DNA of 64,000 bases. It comes from RGIG5579 sp045543495. Its GTDB lineage: Bacteria; Bacillota; Clostridia; Oscillospirales; SIG627. Below are positions 8,767 through 17,441 of this stretch, one piece after another. Each line of letters begins with the position of its first letter. Position 1 is the first letter of the stretch. Where the stretch lies: NCBI GenBank assembly GCA_045543495.1, contig JAZQMO010000019.1, forward strand, positions 1 through 64,000, written 5' to 3'. Made by a program: the position numbers and the translations under genes. The notes under the pieces are model-generated. The model did not search any database and was not told the origin of the DNA. It was given only the letters and a program-made list of their open reading frames with translations.

Positions 8767-8802
8767 CGCCCTTTTTCCCCTTGGGGAGAAGGGGCGTTTT
8801 TT
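8767..8802 (+). terminator. Intrinsic terminator after the small lipoprotein
   Basis: CGCCCTTTTTCCCC pairs with GGGGAGAAGGGGCG and is followed by TTTTTT. Confidence 0.85.
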
Positions 8803-8854
8803 GTTTTTGCATTTTTTCTTTACCGCAAGATATGGTTTGTCATTTTTGGTAAAA

Positions 8855-8907
8855 ACACTATATCTTGTGTTTTTGTCCTTGACGGGGCACACTATATATG
8901 GTATACT
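8855..8907 (+). promoter_or_regulatory. nrdG-nrdD promoter with two NrdR-type boxes
   Basis: The promoter is TTGACG (8879-8884), 17 bp, then TATACT (8902-8907). A near-perfect NrdR box, ACACTATATCTTGTGT, spans 8855-8870. A second, partly degenerate copy, ACACTATATATGGTAT, spans 8889-8904 and covers the -10. NrdR is the ATP/dATP-sensing repressor of ribonucleotide reductase genes and binds such box pairs, and the downstream genes fit. Confidence 0.8.
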
Positions 8908-8936
8908 GTATGAGCAACAAATTGCGAGGAATCAAA

Positions 8937-9629
8937 ATGAATGTTCAAGGATATCAAAAGCTGACCCTTTTGGATTTTCCGGGGAAGGTGGCCTGCACCG
9001 TTTTCACGGGGGGCTGCAATCTGCGCTGTCCCTTCTGTCACAATGCTTCTCTGGTCAAGCACCCGAGAGAGCTGGAAAACAAGGAGGAAGAGCTCTTCTC
9101 CTATCTGGAAAAGCGAAGGGGCATTTTGGAGGGAGTCTGCATCACCGGCGGTGAGCCTTTGCTCCAGCCCGATCTGGGGGGATTCATCCGTCGGGTAAAA
9201 GAAATGGGCTTTGCCGTGAAGCTGGATACCAACGGAAGCGACCCTGTGGCTCTTGCCCGAGTGCTTGCCGAGGGGAATGTTTCCTATGTGGCCATGGATG
9301 TAAAAAACGCCCCCGAGCACTATGAGCGTGCCGTGGGAGTGAAGTGCGATTTTCGCCTCTTTCAGGAATCCATGCAGGTGATCCGCCAATCGAAGGTGCC
9401 GTATGAATTTCGCACCACCTTGGTCAAGGGGATCCATACCGAGGGGGACATTTCGGCTCTGGCAGAGCTTCTTTCAGGCGAAAAAAGGGTATTCTTGCAG
9501 AGCTTTGTCGATTCCGGCAATCTTTTGGGAGAGGGGTTTGAGGCCTTCTCTTCGGAAGAAATGGCAAGATTTTTAGAAATTATGAGAAAAAAAGTGCCCG
9601 AAGTGACCCTTCGGGGACGGGAAGAATGA
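8937..9629 (+). CDS. nrdG: Anaerobic ribonucleotide reductase activating protein (radical SAM)
   Basis: This 230-residue radical SAM enzyme installs the glycyl radical on NrdD. The cluster motif CNLRCPFC is near residue 29, and the ITGGEP motif of the SAM site follows near 70. The start at 8937 has GCGAGGA upstream; earlier in-frame ATGs overlap the promoter. nrdD begins 9 bp after the stop, so the two are co-transcribed under the NrdR boxes. It resembles the longer NrdG2-like activases. Confidence 0.92.
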   Translation: MNVQGYQKLTLLDFPGKVACTVFTGGCNLRCPFCHNASLVKHPRELENKEEELFSYLEKRRGILEGVCITGGEPLLQPDLGGFIRRVKEMGFAVKLDTNGSDPVALARVLAEGNVSYVAMDVKNAPEHYERAVGVKCDFRLFQESMQVIRQSKVPYEFRTTLVKGIHTEGDISALAELLSGEKRVFLQSFVDSGNLLGEGFEAFSSEEMARFLEIMRKKVPEVTLRGREE

Positions 9630-9638
9630 GGACACGTT

Positions 9639-12008
9639 ATGTTTCAGGTAAAAAAGAGAGACGGAAAGATCGTCGACTTTGAGATCTCCAAAATCTCCGA
9701 TGCGATCCAGCTTGCCTTTGAGGCCTGCGAGCGCAATTTCAACGGGAATATCATTGATTTTCTTGCTCTGAAGGTCACCAGTGACTTTGAGCCCAAGATC
9801 AAGTCGGATATTGCCTCCGTGGAGGACATTCAGGACAGCGTGGAGACCGTTTTGGTTCAGGCAGGCTATGCCGATGTGGCCAAGGCCTATATTCTCTACC
9901 GTCGTCAGAGAGAAAAGCTCCGTAATATGAAGTCCACCTTGGTGGACTACACCGAGATCGTAAACCAGTATGTGAAGAACATTGACTGGCGTGTGAAGGA
10001 GAATTCCACCGTTACCTATTCCGTAGGCGGTCTGATCCTCCACAACTCCGGTGCCATCACCGCAAACTACTGGCTCAGCGAAATTTATGACGATGAGATC
10101 GGTCAGGCTCACAAGAATGCAGACATTCACCTGCACGATCTGTCTATGCTCACCGGCTACTGCGCAGGCTGGTCCCTCAAGCAGCTGATCGAGGAGGGCT
10201 TGGGCGGCGTCAGCGGCAAGATCACCTCCGCTCCTGCCAAGCACCTTGCTACCCTCTGCAATCAGATGGTCAACTTCCTGGGGATTATGCAGAACGAGTG
10301 GGCAGGCGCACAGGCCTTCAGCTCCTTCGATACCTACCTTGCTCCCTTTGTCAAGGTGGATAACCTCAGCTACGATGCCGTCAAGAAGTGCAACGAAAGC
10401 TTCGTTTACGGCGTCAATACCCCCAGCCGTTGGGGTACGCAGGCTCCCTTCTCCAACATTACCCTGGACTGGACCTGTCCTCACGATCTGGAGGATGAGT
10501 ACTGTATCATCGGCGGCAAGAGAGTGGACTTTAAGTACGGCGACTGTAAGAAGGAAATGGATATGGTCAACCGTGCCTTCATCGAAATTATGATCGAGGG
10601 CGATGCCAACGGCAGAGGCTTCCAGTATCCCATTCCCACTTACTCCATCACCCGTGATTTTGACTGGTCCGAGACCGAGAACAACAAGCTTCTCTTTGAA
10701 ATGACCTCCAAGTACGGTACCCCCTATTTCTCCAACTATGTTAACAGTGATATGGAGCCCAGCGATGTGCGCAGTATGTGCTGCCGTCTGAGACTGGACC
10801 TGAGAGAATTGAGAAAGAAATCCGGCGGTTACTTCGGAAGCGGCGAAAGCACCGGCTCCGTGGGCGTGGTTACCATCAATATGCCCCGTATCGCCTACCT
10901 TGCCGAAAACAAGGAGGATTTCTTCAAGAGACTGGATCATATGATGGACATTGCCGCTCGCAGTCTGAAGATCAAGCGTACCATCATCACCAAGCTTCTC
11001 GACGAGGGTCTTTACCCCTACACCAAGAGATACCTCGGCACCTTCAACAACCACTTCTCCACCATCGGTCTTGTGGGTATGAACGAAGCAGGCCTTAACG
11101 CCAAGTGGCTGGGCAAGGATATGACCCATAAGGAGACCCAGGAGTTTACGCAGGAGGTGCTCAACCATATGCGTGAGCGCCTGTCCGACTATCAGGAGAA
11201 GTACGGCGACCTTTACAATCTGGAGGCAACTCCCGCCGAGTCCACCGCTTACCGTCTTGCCAAGCACGACCGTAAGAGATTCCCCGATATCAAGTGCGCT
11301 TCCGATGCCGATACTCCCTACTACACCAACTCCTCCCACCTGCCCGTGGGCTATACCGACGATATCTTCTCCGCTCTGGATATTCAGGATGAATTGCAGA
11401 CCCTTTACACCTCCGGCACCGTATTCCACGCCTTCCTTGGCGAGAAGCTGCCCGATTGGAAGGCTGCTGCCTCCATTGTCCGCAAGATCGCAGAGAACTA
11501 CCGCCTGCCCTACTACACCCTATCTCCCACCTACTCTGTGTGCAGAGACCACGGCTACATTGCAGGCGAAAAGTACAGCTGTCCCAAGTGCAATAAGGAG
11601 ACCGAGGTTTACAGCCGTATCACCGGCTACTACCGCCCCGTGAAGAACTGGAATGACGGTAAGAGTCAGGAATACAAGGAAAGAAAGACCTACGATATTC
11701 TCAATTCCAAGCTCACCCACACAGGCCCCCGCACCGCAGAGGAGAAGGCTTGTACCTCCGAGGAGGGCTTCCTGGCAGACGGCGTGTATCTCTTCGCCTC
11801 CGCCACCTGTCCCAACTGCAAGATCGCAACCCAGCTTTTGGAAAAGGCAGGGGTCAACTTCAATAAGGTGATGGCACAGGAGAACGTGGCACTCACCGAG
11901 GGCCTCGGCATCAAGCAGGCTCCCACGCTGGTTTTGGTGAAGGACGGTAAGACCGAAAAGTTCGTTTCCGTTCCCGGCGTAAAGAAGTATATTCAGTCCG
12001 TACAGTAA
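9639..12008 (+). CDS. nrdD: Anaerobic ribonucleoside-triphosphate reductase with fused C-terminal redoxin domain
   Basis: This class III reductase makes dNTPs without oxygen. The N-terminal ATP cone is near residues 3-95. The catalytic domain is followed by a zinc site (Cys pairs in SVCRDHGY and CPKCNKE) and the glycyl-radical loop RITGY at about 660-664. The usual protein stops soon after this loop. Here about 80 further residues form a thioredoxin/glutaredoxin-like domain with CPNC at about 724-727 and a cis-Pro motif (QAPTLVLV). trxB follows 55 bp downstream. This suggests that the fused redoxin supplies electrons and that TrxB recharges it, in place of formate. That electron route is inference. 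Confidence 0.95.
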   Translation: MFQVKKRDGKIVDFEISKISDAIQLAFEACERNFNGNIIDFLALKVTSDFEPKIKSDIASVEDIQDSVETVLVQAGYADVAKAYILYRRQREKLRNMKSTLVDYTEIVNQYVKNIDWRVKENSTVTYSVGGLILHNSGAITANYWLSEIYDDEIGQAHKNADIHLHDLSMLTGYCAGWSLKQLIEEGLGGVSGKITSAPAKHLATLCNQMVNFLGIMQNEWAGAQAFSSFDTYLAPFVKVDNLSYDAVKKCNESFVYGVNTPSRWGTQAPFSNITLDWTCPHDLEDEYCIIGGKRVDFKYGDCKKEMDMVNRAFIEIMIEGDANGRGFQYPIPTYSITRDFDWSETENNKLLFEMTSKYGTPYFSNYVNSDMEPSDVRSMCCRLRLDLRELRKKSGGYFGSGESTGSVGVVTINMPRIAYLAENKEDFFKRLDHMMDIAARSLKIKRTIITKLLDEGLYPYTKRYLGTFNNHFSTIGLVGMNEAGLNAKWLGKDMTHKETQEFTQEVLNHMRERLSDYQEKYGDLYNLEATPAESTAYRLAKHDRKRFPDIKCASDADTPYYTNSSHLPVGYTDDIFSALDIQDELQTLYTSGTVFHAFLGEKLPDWKAAASIVRKIAENYRLPYYTLSPTYSVCRDHGYIAGEKYSCPKCNKETEVYSRITGYYRPVKNWNDGKSQEYKERKTYDILNSKLTHTGPRTAEEKACTSEEGFLADGVYLFASATCPNCKIATQLLEKAGVNFNKVMAQENVALTEGLGIKQAPTLVLVKDGKTEKFVSVPGVKKYIQSVQ

Positions 12009-12063
12009 TTTTCATTCAGGGCGGGGCAAAGCCCCGTCCTGATCTTTTTTGAGAGGTAACAAA

Positions 12064-12978
12064 ATGTATGATATCGTAATCGTGGGCGCAGGCCCCGCAG
12101 GTCTCACCGCCGCCGTCTACGCAAGAAGAGCGGGGAAGAGCGTGCTTCTTTTGGATAAGGGAGCCTTCGGCGGTCAGATCACCTTCTCCCCCAAGGTGGA
12201 GAATTACCCCGGCTTTGTCTCCGTCAGCGGCAGTGAATTGGCTGACCATATGGTGGAGCAGGTTCTTGCCCAAGGAGCCGATGTAGAGGTAGAGGAGGTC
12301 ACCGAGGTGCGGGATCATGGGGCTGAAAAGCTGGTTTGTACCGCCGAGGGGAGCGAATATCCCTGCAAGAGCGTGATCCTTGCCTGCGGCGCAAGACACC
12401 GCCATCTCGGCCTTGAAAACGAAGAACGATTCATTGGCGAGGGCATCAGCTTCTGTGCCGTTTGCGACGGCGCCTTTTACAAAAACAAGACCGTAGCCCT
12501 CATCGGCGGCGGCAACTCCGCACTGCAGGAGGCCATTCTCCTGTCCGAGACCAGCGAGAAGGTCTATGTGGTGCAAAATCTGGATTTCCTCACGGGCGAA
12601 AAGAGATTGGAGGAGATCCTCCGCGGCAGAGGAAATGTGGAGATCATTACGGGTTCTGTGGTTTCCGCCATTGCCGATACCCCCGAGTTTTCCGCCATTA
12701 CCCTGAAAAAGACCGCTACGGGAGAGGAAAGAGAATTGAAGGTTGCGGGAATGTTCGTGGCCATAGGCTTGGTTCCCGAAAACGAAGCCTTCCGCCCCTT
12801 GGCCGATCTGGATGAAAGAGGCTATTTTGATTCCGATGAAGGGTGTCTTACCCGAACGGAGGGCATTTTTGTGGCAGGGGATTGCCGCAGAAAGGGCGTT
12901 CGTCAGGTGACCACCGCCACTGCCGACGGTGCCACCGCCGCCGTTGCGGCCTGCCGTTATCTGGACGGAATGAATTAA
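12064..12978 (+). CDS. trxB: Thioredoxin reductase (FAD/NADPH)
   Basis: This 304-residue flavoprotein has the N-terminal FAD motif VGAGPAGLTAAVYARRAG, the redox-active CAVCDG (Cys about 132 and 135), the NADPH-binding GGGNSALQEA and the C-terminal FAD motif GIFVAGDCR. The start at 12064 follows GAGAGGTAAC. It closes the nrdG-nrdD-trxB unit, so its likely partner is the redoxin domain fused to NrdD. Confidence 0.93.
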   Translation: MYDIVIVGAGPAGLTAAVYARRAGKSVLLLDKGAFGGQITFSPKVENYPGFVSVSGSELADHMVEQVLAQGADVEVEEVTEVRDHGAEKLVCTAEGSEYPCKSVILACGARHRHLGLENEERFIGEGISFCAVCDGAFYKNKTVALIGGGNSALQEAILLSETSEKVYVVQNLDFLTGEKRLEEILRGRGNVEIITGSVVSAIADTPEFSAITLKKTATGEERELKVAGMFVAIGLVPENEAFRPLADLDERGYFDSDEGCLTRTEGIFVAGDCRRKGVRQVTTATADGATAAVAACRYLDGMN

Positions 12979-12986
12979 ACAAAGAA

Positions 12987-13016
12987 AAAAGTCGCTTGCC
13001 AAAAGCGACTTTTTTT
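12987..13016 (+). terminator. Intrinsic terminator after trxB
   Basis: AAAAGTCGCTT pairs with AAGCGACTTTT and a T run follows. Confidence 0.88.
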
Positions 13017-13043
13017 AATAAAGTATAAATTTTGGTTTTTCTC

Positions 13044-13072
13044 TTGTAAAATAATAGGGGATGGGGTAAAAT
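13044..13072 (+). promoter_or_regulatory. Promoter of the LCP gene
   Basis: TTGTAA (13044-13049), a 17-bp spacer and TAAAAT (13067-13072). Confidence 0.55.
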
Positions 13073-13126
13073 GGAAGGACGGAAAGAAAAAAACAAAAAG
13101 AAATTTATTTTTTTTTAGGAGCGATT

Positions 13127-14281
13127 ATGTCAAATCCTTCTACGGGAAATCAAAATAGAGCGAAAAAAAGCACCAAAAAGGTGCAAAATCAAAGAAGAAG
13201 GGTCAATGCAAAGCACGCCGCCCTCATTGCTTTGGGTGCCGTTTTGCTATTGGGGGTTGCGGTGTATGCGGCCTACCATATGATTCTGGATTATTATTTG
13301 GGAAAGATCAATATCGTCACCAAGGAAACGGGTCTTGTTTACGCCACCGCTCCCATTACCCAAGGGGATACCCTGCCCGAGACAGAGCCCGTCACCGAGC
13401 CGGAGACCGATCCCCACGGCCAGATCAGCCAGCAGAACCTCCCTCTTATTTGCAACACCAAGGATGTGACCAACATCCTCCTGATGGCCACGGATGCCCG
13501 TGGCAACGAGGCGGGCCTTTCCGATACCATGATCCTGCTTTCCATCAATGAAAAGACCGGCCGCATCGTCCTTTGCTCCTTCCTGCGGGATATTTACGCC
13601 AAGTTCCCCCAAGATCCCCCAAGCCCCGTCAGCGGCAAGAGCGATAAATTGACCCACGCCCACGCCTACGGCGGGCCCGAGCTCACCATGGCCGTTTTGA
13701 AGGAGACCTTCAACATTCAGGTAGAGCATTACGCCAAGGTGAATTTCAATTCCTTCATTACCATTGTGGATGCCATGGGGGGACTGGATATGTACCTGAC
13801 CGTGGAGGAGATCTGGTGGCTCAATGACTTTTCTTATTCCCCTGAAATGATGGAATTGTTTCCCGATTACAAGCGCTCTACCCTGCCGGAGAAGGAGGGC
13901 GTGTATCGCCTTTCGGGTCTGCAGTGTCTGGGTCACGCAAGAAACCGCAGAGTGGGCTCCGACTGGGCCAGAACCGAGCGGCAGAGAAACCTCATCGGGC
14001 AAATGGTGACCCAAGGCAAGAGCCTCTCTCTTTCTCAGCTGGATAATCTCCTGGATCACACCCTACCCCTCATTACCACCAACATTCCCAAGGATCGCTT
14101 GAAGGAATTGGTGGGCGGTGCCTTCTCTTATTTGAAATATGAGATCGTCAGCACCCGAGTGCCCTTAAACGGCCTTTACCACGAGGTCAATTACAACATC
14201 ATTCCCGATCTTCCCGCCAACTGCAACGATCTTTATGAGAAGATCTATTCCGAAAAGCCTCCCGTGAGCCAAGTAAAATAA
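13127..14281 (+). CDS. LytR-CpsA-Psr (LCP) family cell-wall glycopolymer ligase
   Basis: LCP enzymes transfer lipid-linked glycopolymers to peptidoglycan on the outer face of the membrane. This 384-residue protein has a basic cytoplasmic N-terminus, one membrane helix (AALIALGAVLLLGVAVYAAYH, about 30-50), a Thr/Glu/Pro-rich linker and the LCP domain. The domain shows TNILLMATDARG, LSDTMILLSIN, the conserved Arg in SFLRDIYAK, VNFNSFITIVDAMGGLD and HARNRR...ARTERQRNLI. It is monocistronic with its own promoter and terminator. The polymer attached is unknown. Confidence 0.93.
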   Translation: MSNPSTGNQNRAKKSTKKVQNQRRRVNAKHAALIALGAVLLLGVAVYAAYHMILDYYLGKINIVTKETGLVYATAPITQGDTLPETEPVTEPETDPHGQISQQNLPLICNTKDVTNILLMATDARGNEAGLSDTMILLSINEKTGRIVLCSFLRDIYAKFPQDPPSPVSGKSDKLTHAHAYGGPELTMAVLKETFNIQVEHYAKVNFNSFITIVDAMGGLDMYLTVEEIWWLNDFSYSPEMMELFPDYKRSTLPEKEGVYRLSGLQCLGHARNRRVGSDWARTERQRNLIGQMVTQGKSLSLSQLDNLLDHTLPLITTNIPKDRLKELVGGAFSYLKYEIVSTRVPLNGLYHEVNYNIIPDLPANCNDLYEKIYSEKPPVSQVK

Positions 14282-14283
14282 CA

Positions 14284-14320
14284 AAAAAGCAGAACCGATC
14301 CAAAGGTTCTGCTTTTTTTT
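14284..14320. terminator. Bidirectional terminator between LCP and dnaJ
   Basis: AAAAGCAGAACC pairs with GGTTCTGCTTTT, flanked by A and T runs on either side, and serves both convergent units. Confidence 0.85.
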
Positions 14321-14323
14321 ATG

Positions 14324-15475
14324 TTATTGGAATAGATTTTTCAATTTTTCCGCAAAGCTTTTTTTGCCCGAGAGGTTGGTGCTGTTGCAGCTTTCGTCAA
14401 ACTGCCGCAAAAGCTCCTTTTGCTTGGAGGAAAGGTTCTTGGGAACCTCCACCGTTACGGTAAAGTACAGATTGCCTCTGCGGGTGGAGCGGATCACGGG
14501 GATCCCTTTTCCCTTTAAGGTAAATTGGGTTCCCGTTTGAGTTCCTTCGGGAAGCTTGAATTTTTCCTGACCCTCCAGCGTGGGAATTTCAATTTCGCAC
14601 CCCAGCGCCGCCTCCGCAAAGCTTACGGGAACCTCGCAGTAAACATCGTAGCCTCTGCGGGAAAAGACCTGATGGGGGCGGATCTTGATCTCCACCACAA
14701 GGTCTCCTGCCGCGCCGCCTCGGCGACCTGCATTTCCCTGACCACGGAGCACGATCCGCTCGCCGTTGTCAATCCCTGCGGGAATGTTAGCGTCAAACTT
14801 TTTCTTTTTTTGTTCCACGCCCTGCCCACGGCAGGTCTTACAGGGCTCACGGATGATCTTACCCGTTCCGCCGCACACATCACAGGGGCGGGTGGATTGG
14901 ATCATACCCAAAATGCTTCTCTGCTGGAAGCGGATCTGTCCCGAGCCGCCGCACTTGGAGCAGGTCTCCACCTTGCTGCCGGGCTCTGCGCCGCTGCCGG
15001 AGCAATGGCTGCAGCTCTCCGTGCGGGTGAAATCAATGGTCTTCATACAGCCAAAGGCCGCCTCTTCAAAGCTGAGGGTGACCCTTGCCAGAAGATCCTC
15101 CCCGTCCACAGGGCCGTTTCTTCTTGCCTGTCCTGCCCCGCCTCCGCCGAAGAAGGAGGAGAAAATATCTCCCATATCAAAGCCGAAGTCCGAGCCGCCG
15201 AAGCCACCGAAGCCGCCGAAGCCACCCTGTCCCGCACCGAAATTGGGATCCACGCCTGCGTGACCGAATTGGTCATAGCGGGATTTTTTTTCGGCATCGG
15301 AGAGAATGGAATAAGCCTCGTTTACTTCCTTGAAATTCTTTTCCGCATCGGCATTTCCGGGGTTGCGATCGGGGTGATATTCCTTGGCAAGCTTGCGGTA
15401 TGCCTTCTTGATCTCTTCGGCACTCGCAGTCTTGGAAACTCCAAGTACCTCGTAGTAATCACGCTTGTCTGCCAT
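14324..15475 (-). CDS. dnaJ: Chaperone protein DnaJ
   Basis: This Hsp40 co-chaperone of 383 residues stimulates the DnaK ATPase. The J domain carries the HPD motif (YHPDRNPGN). It is followed by a Gly/Phe-rich linker (FGGFGGFGG), four CxxCxGxG zinc repeats (CSHCSGSG, CSKCGGSG, CDVCGGTG, CKTCRGQG) and the two C-terminal beta domains. It is the last gene of hrcA-grpE-dnaK-dnaJ. A strong hairpin lies in the gap behind dnaK. Confidence 0.97.
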   Translation of the reverse strand: MADKRDYYEVLGVSKTASAEEIKKAYRKLAKEYHPDRNPGNADAEKNFKEVNEAYSILSDAEKKSRYDQFGHAGVDPNFGAGQGGFGGFGGFGGSDFGFDMGDIFSSFFGGGGAGQARRNGPVDGEDLLARVTLSFEEAAFGCMKTIDFTRTESCSHCSGSGAEPGSKVETCSKCGGSGQIRFQQRSILGMIQSTRPCDVCGGTGKIIREPCKTCRGQGVEQKKKKFDANIPAGIDNGERIVLRGQGNAGRRGGAAGDLVVEIKIRPHQVFSRRGYDVYCEVPVSFAEAALGCEIEIPTLEGQEKFKLPEGTQTGTQFTLKGKGIPVIRSTRRGNLYFTVTVEVPKNLSSKQKELLRQFDESCNSTNLSGKKSFAEKLKNLFQ

Positions 15476-15501
15476 TTTTGTTTCCTACCATTTCAAAGCC
15501 C

Positions 15502-15533
15502 CTCCCCCAAACCGCAAGAGCGGCTCGGGGGAG
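15502..15533 (-). promoter_or_regulatory. GC-rich hairpin in the dnaK-dnaJ intergenic region
   Basis: CTCCCCC and CGGGGGAG plus CCGC/GCGG form a stable stem with an AAGA loop in the 66-bp gap. There is no U run, so it is not a classical terminator. It may protect dnaK mRNA or lower dnaJ expression. Confidence 0.5.
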
Positions 15534-15541
15534 AAGGAGAA

Positions 15542-17380
15542 TTATTTGTTGCCTTCGTCGCTGGCGTCGGTAAAGTCGGCGTTGTAGTAGCCGTTCTGAT
15601 CCTGACCTGCCTGCTGAGCACCGGGATCGCCCTCGGCCCCTGCGGCGCCGCTTGCCTGATACAGCTTCTCGCTGATCTTGTAGAGGGCCTGAGTCAGAGC
15701 CTCGGTATCGGCCTTGATCTTTTCGTAATCCTCGCCCTTCAGGCTTTCCTTCAGGGTCTCCACAGCGCTCTGAATGGGAGCCTTGTCCTCTTCGGTTAAT
15801 TTGTCGCCTGCATCGGCAAGGGTCTTTTCGCACTGGAATACCAGATTGTCAGCATTGTTCTTGGTCTCAATGTTTTCCTTGCGGATCTTGTCCTCAGCGG
15901 CGTGCATCTCAGCTTCCTTCACGGCCTTTTCAATATCGTCCTTGGACATATTGGTGGAGGAGGTGATGGTGATGTGCTGCTCCTTACCGGTACCCTTGTC
16001 GCAAGCGGTAACGTTTACGATACCGTTGGCGTCAATGTCAAAGGTAACCTCGATCTGAGGTACGCCGCGCATTGCGGGGGGAATGCCGTCCAAGGTGAAG
16101 CGGCCGAGGGTCTTGTTATCCTGTGCCATTTCTCTTTCGCCCTGCAGAACGTGGATCTCCACAGAGGTCTGATTGTTGGCGGCGGTGGAGTAGATCTGGC
16201 TCTTCTTAACGGGAATGGTGGTGTTTCTTTCAATGAGCTTGTTGAATACGCCGCCCAAGGTCTCAATACCGAGAGAAAGGGGCGTAACGTCCAAAAGAAG
16301 CACATCCTTCACATCGCCGCCCAGAACACCGCCCTGAATGGCGGCACCGATGGCAACGCACTCATCGGGGTTGATGCCCTTAAAGGGCTCCTTGCCGGTA
16401 AAGTTCTTCACTGCCTCCTGTACGGCGGGGATTCTGGAGGAGCCGCCTACCAGAAGCACCTTGGCAATGTCGGAGGGCTTCAGGCCTGCATCGGACAGAG
16501 CCTGACGGGTGGGGCCCATGGTCTTTTCCACCAGATCGGCGGTCAATTCGTTGAATTTTGCACGGGTCAGGGTGGCATCAAAGTTCTTGGCGCCGTTGGC
16601 GTCGGCATAAATGAAGGGGAGGGTGATGGCGGTGGACTGCATACCGGAAAGCTCGATCTTGGCCTTTTCGGCGGCTTCCTTCAGTCTCTGCTGAGCGGTC
16701 TTGTCCTGACGCAGGTCAATGCCGTGCTCGGCCTTGAACTGCTCTGCCATCCAGTCAATGATCTTTTGGTCGAAATCGTCACCGCCGAGACGGTTGTTGC
16801 CTGCGGTGGCGAGAACCTCAAATACACCGTCGGAAATTTCCAGAACGGATACGTCAAAGGTACCGCCGCCAAGGTCATAGATCATTACCTTCTGCTCGAT
16901 CTCCTTATCAATACCGTAAGCCAGAGCGGCTGCGGTGGGCTCGTTGATGATTCTCTTGACCTCAAGACCTGCGATCTTGCCGGCATCCTTGGTGGCCTGA
17001 CGCTGAGCGTCGGAGAAGTATGCGGGCACGGTAATGACTGCTTCGGTTACGGGGTGGCCCAGATAGTTCTCGGCATCGGATTTCAGCTTCTGCAGGATCA
17101 TAGCGCTGATCTCCTGAGGATTGTAGCTCTTGCCGTCGATCTCTACCTTGCGGGCAGTACCCATATCTCTCTTGATGGATGCAATGGTGCGCTCGGGGTT
17201 GATGATGGCCTGACGCTTTGCGATCTGGCCTACCATTCTTTCACCGGTCTTGGAGAATGCCACCACGGAAGGGGTGGTTCTTGCTCCTTCGGGGTTGGGG
17301 ATGACCACAGGCTCGCCGCCTTCAAATACGGCAACGCAAGAGTTGGTGGTTCCCAAGTCAATTCCAATAATTTTTCCCAT
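15542..17380 (-). CDS. dnaK: Chaperone protein DnaK (Hsp70)
   Basis: This 612-residue Hsp70 has the N-terminal ATPase domain (IIGIDLGTTNSCVAVFEGG, DLGGGTFDVSVL, LLVGGSSRIPAVQ), the linker VKDVLLLDVTPLSLGIETLGG and the substrate-binding domain. The C-terminal lid ends in an acidic tail, DFTDASDEGNK, close to the usual EVKD-like end. It is third in the heat-shock operon and its length is normal. Confidence 0.98.
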   Translation of the reverse strand: MGKIIGIDLGTTNSCVAVFEGGEPVVIPNPEGARTTPSVVAFSKTGERMVGQIAKRQAIINPERTIASIKRDMGTARKVEIDGKSYNPQEISAMILQKLKSDAENYLGHPVTEAVITVPAYFSDAQRQATKDAGKIAGLEVKRIINEPTAAALAYGIDKEIEQKVMIYDLGGGTFDVSVLEISDGVFEVLATAGNNRLGGDDFDQKIIDWMAEQFKAEHGIDLRQDKTAQQRLKEAAEKAKIELSGMQSTAITLPFIYADANGAKNFDATLTRAKFNELTADLVEKTMGPTRQALSDAGLKPSDIAKVLLVGGSSRIPAVQEAVKNFTGKEPFKGINPDECVAIGAAIQGGVLGGDVKDVLLLDVTPLSLGIETLGGVFNKLIERNTTIPVKKSQIYSTAANNQTSVEIHVLQGEREMAQDNKTLGRFTLDGIPPAMRGVPQIEVTFDIDANGIVNVTACDKGTGKEQHITITSSTNMSKDDIEKAVKEAEMHAAEDKIRKENIETKNNADNLVFQCEKTLADAGDKLTEEDKAPIQSAVETLKESLKGEDYEKIKADTEALTQALYKISEKLYQASGAAGAEGDPGAQQAGQDQNGYYNADFTDASDEGNK

Positions 17381-17441
17381 GTTTCGTTCCTCCTTAAAAG
17401 GTATTCGTAATTTTCTTGTATGTGTGTTTTATTTGTTCGGC

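Noticed and set aside
9573..11429. 618-codon minus-strand frame opposite nrdD
   Set aside because: Antisense shadow of a certain gene, with no RBS and no recognisable domain.
15902..17410. 502-codon plus-strand frame opposite dnaK
   Set aside because: Antisense shadow of dnaK with Gly/Val/Leu-rich nonsense composition and no known motif.
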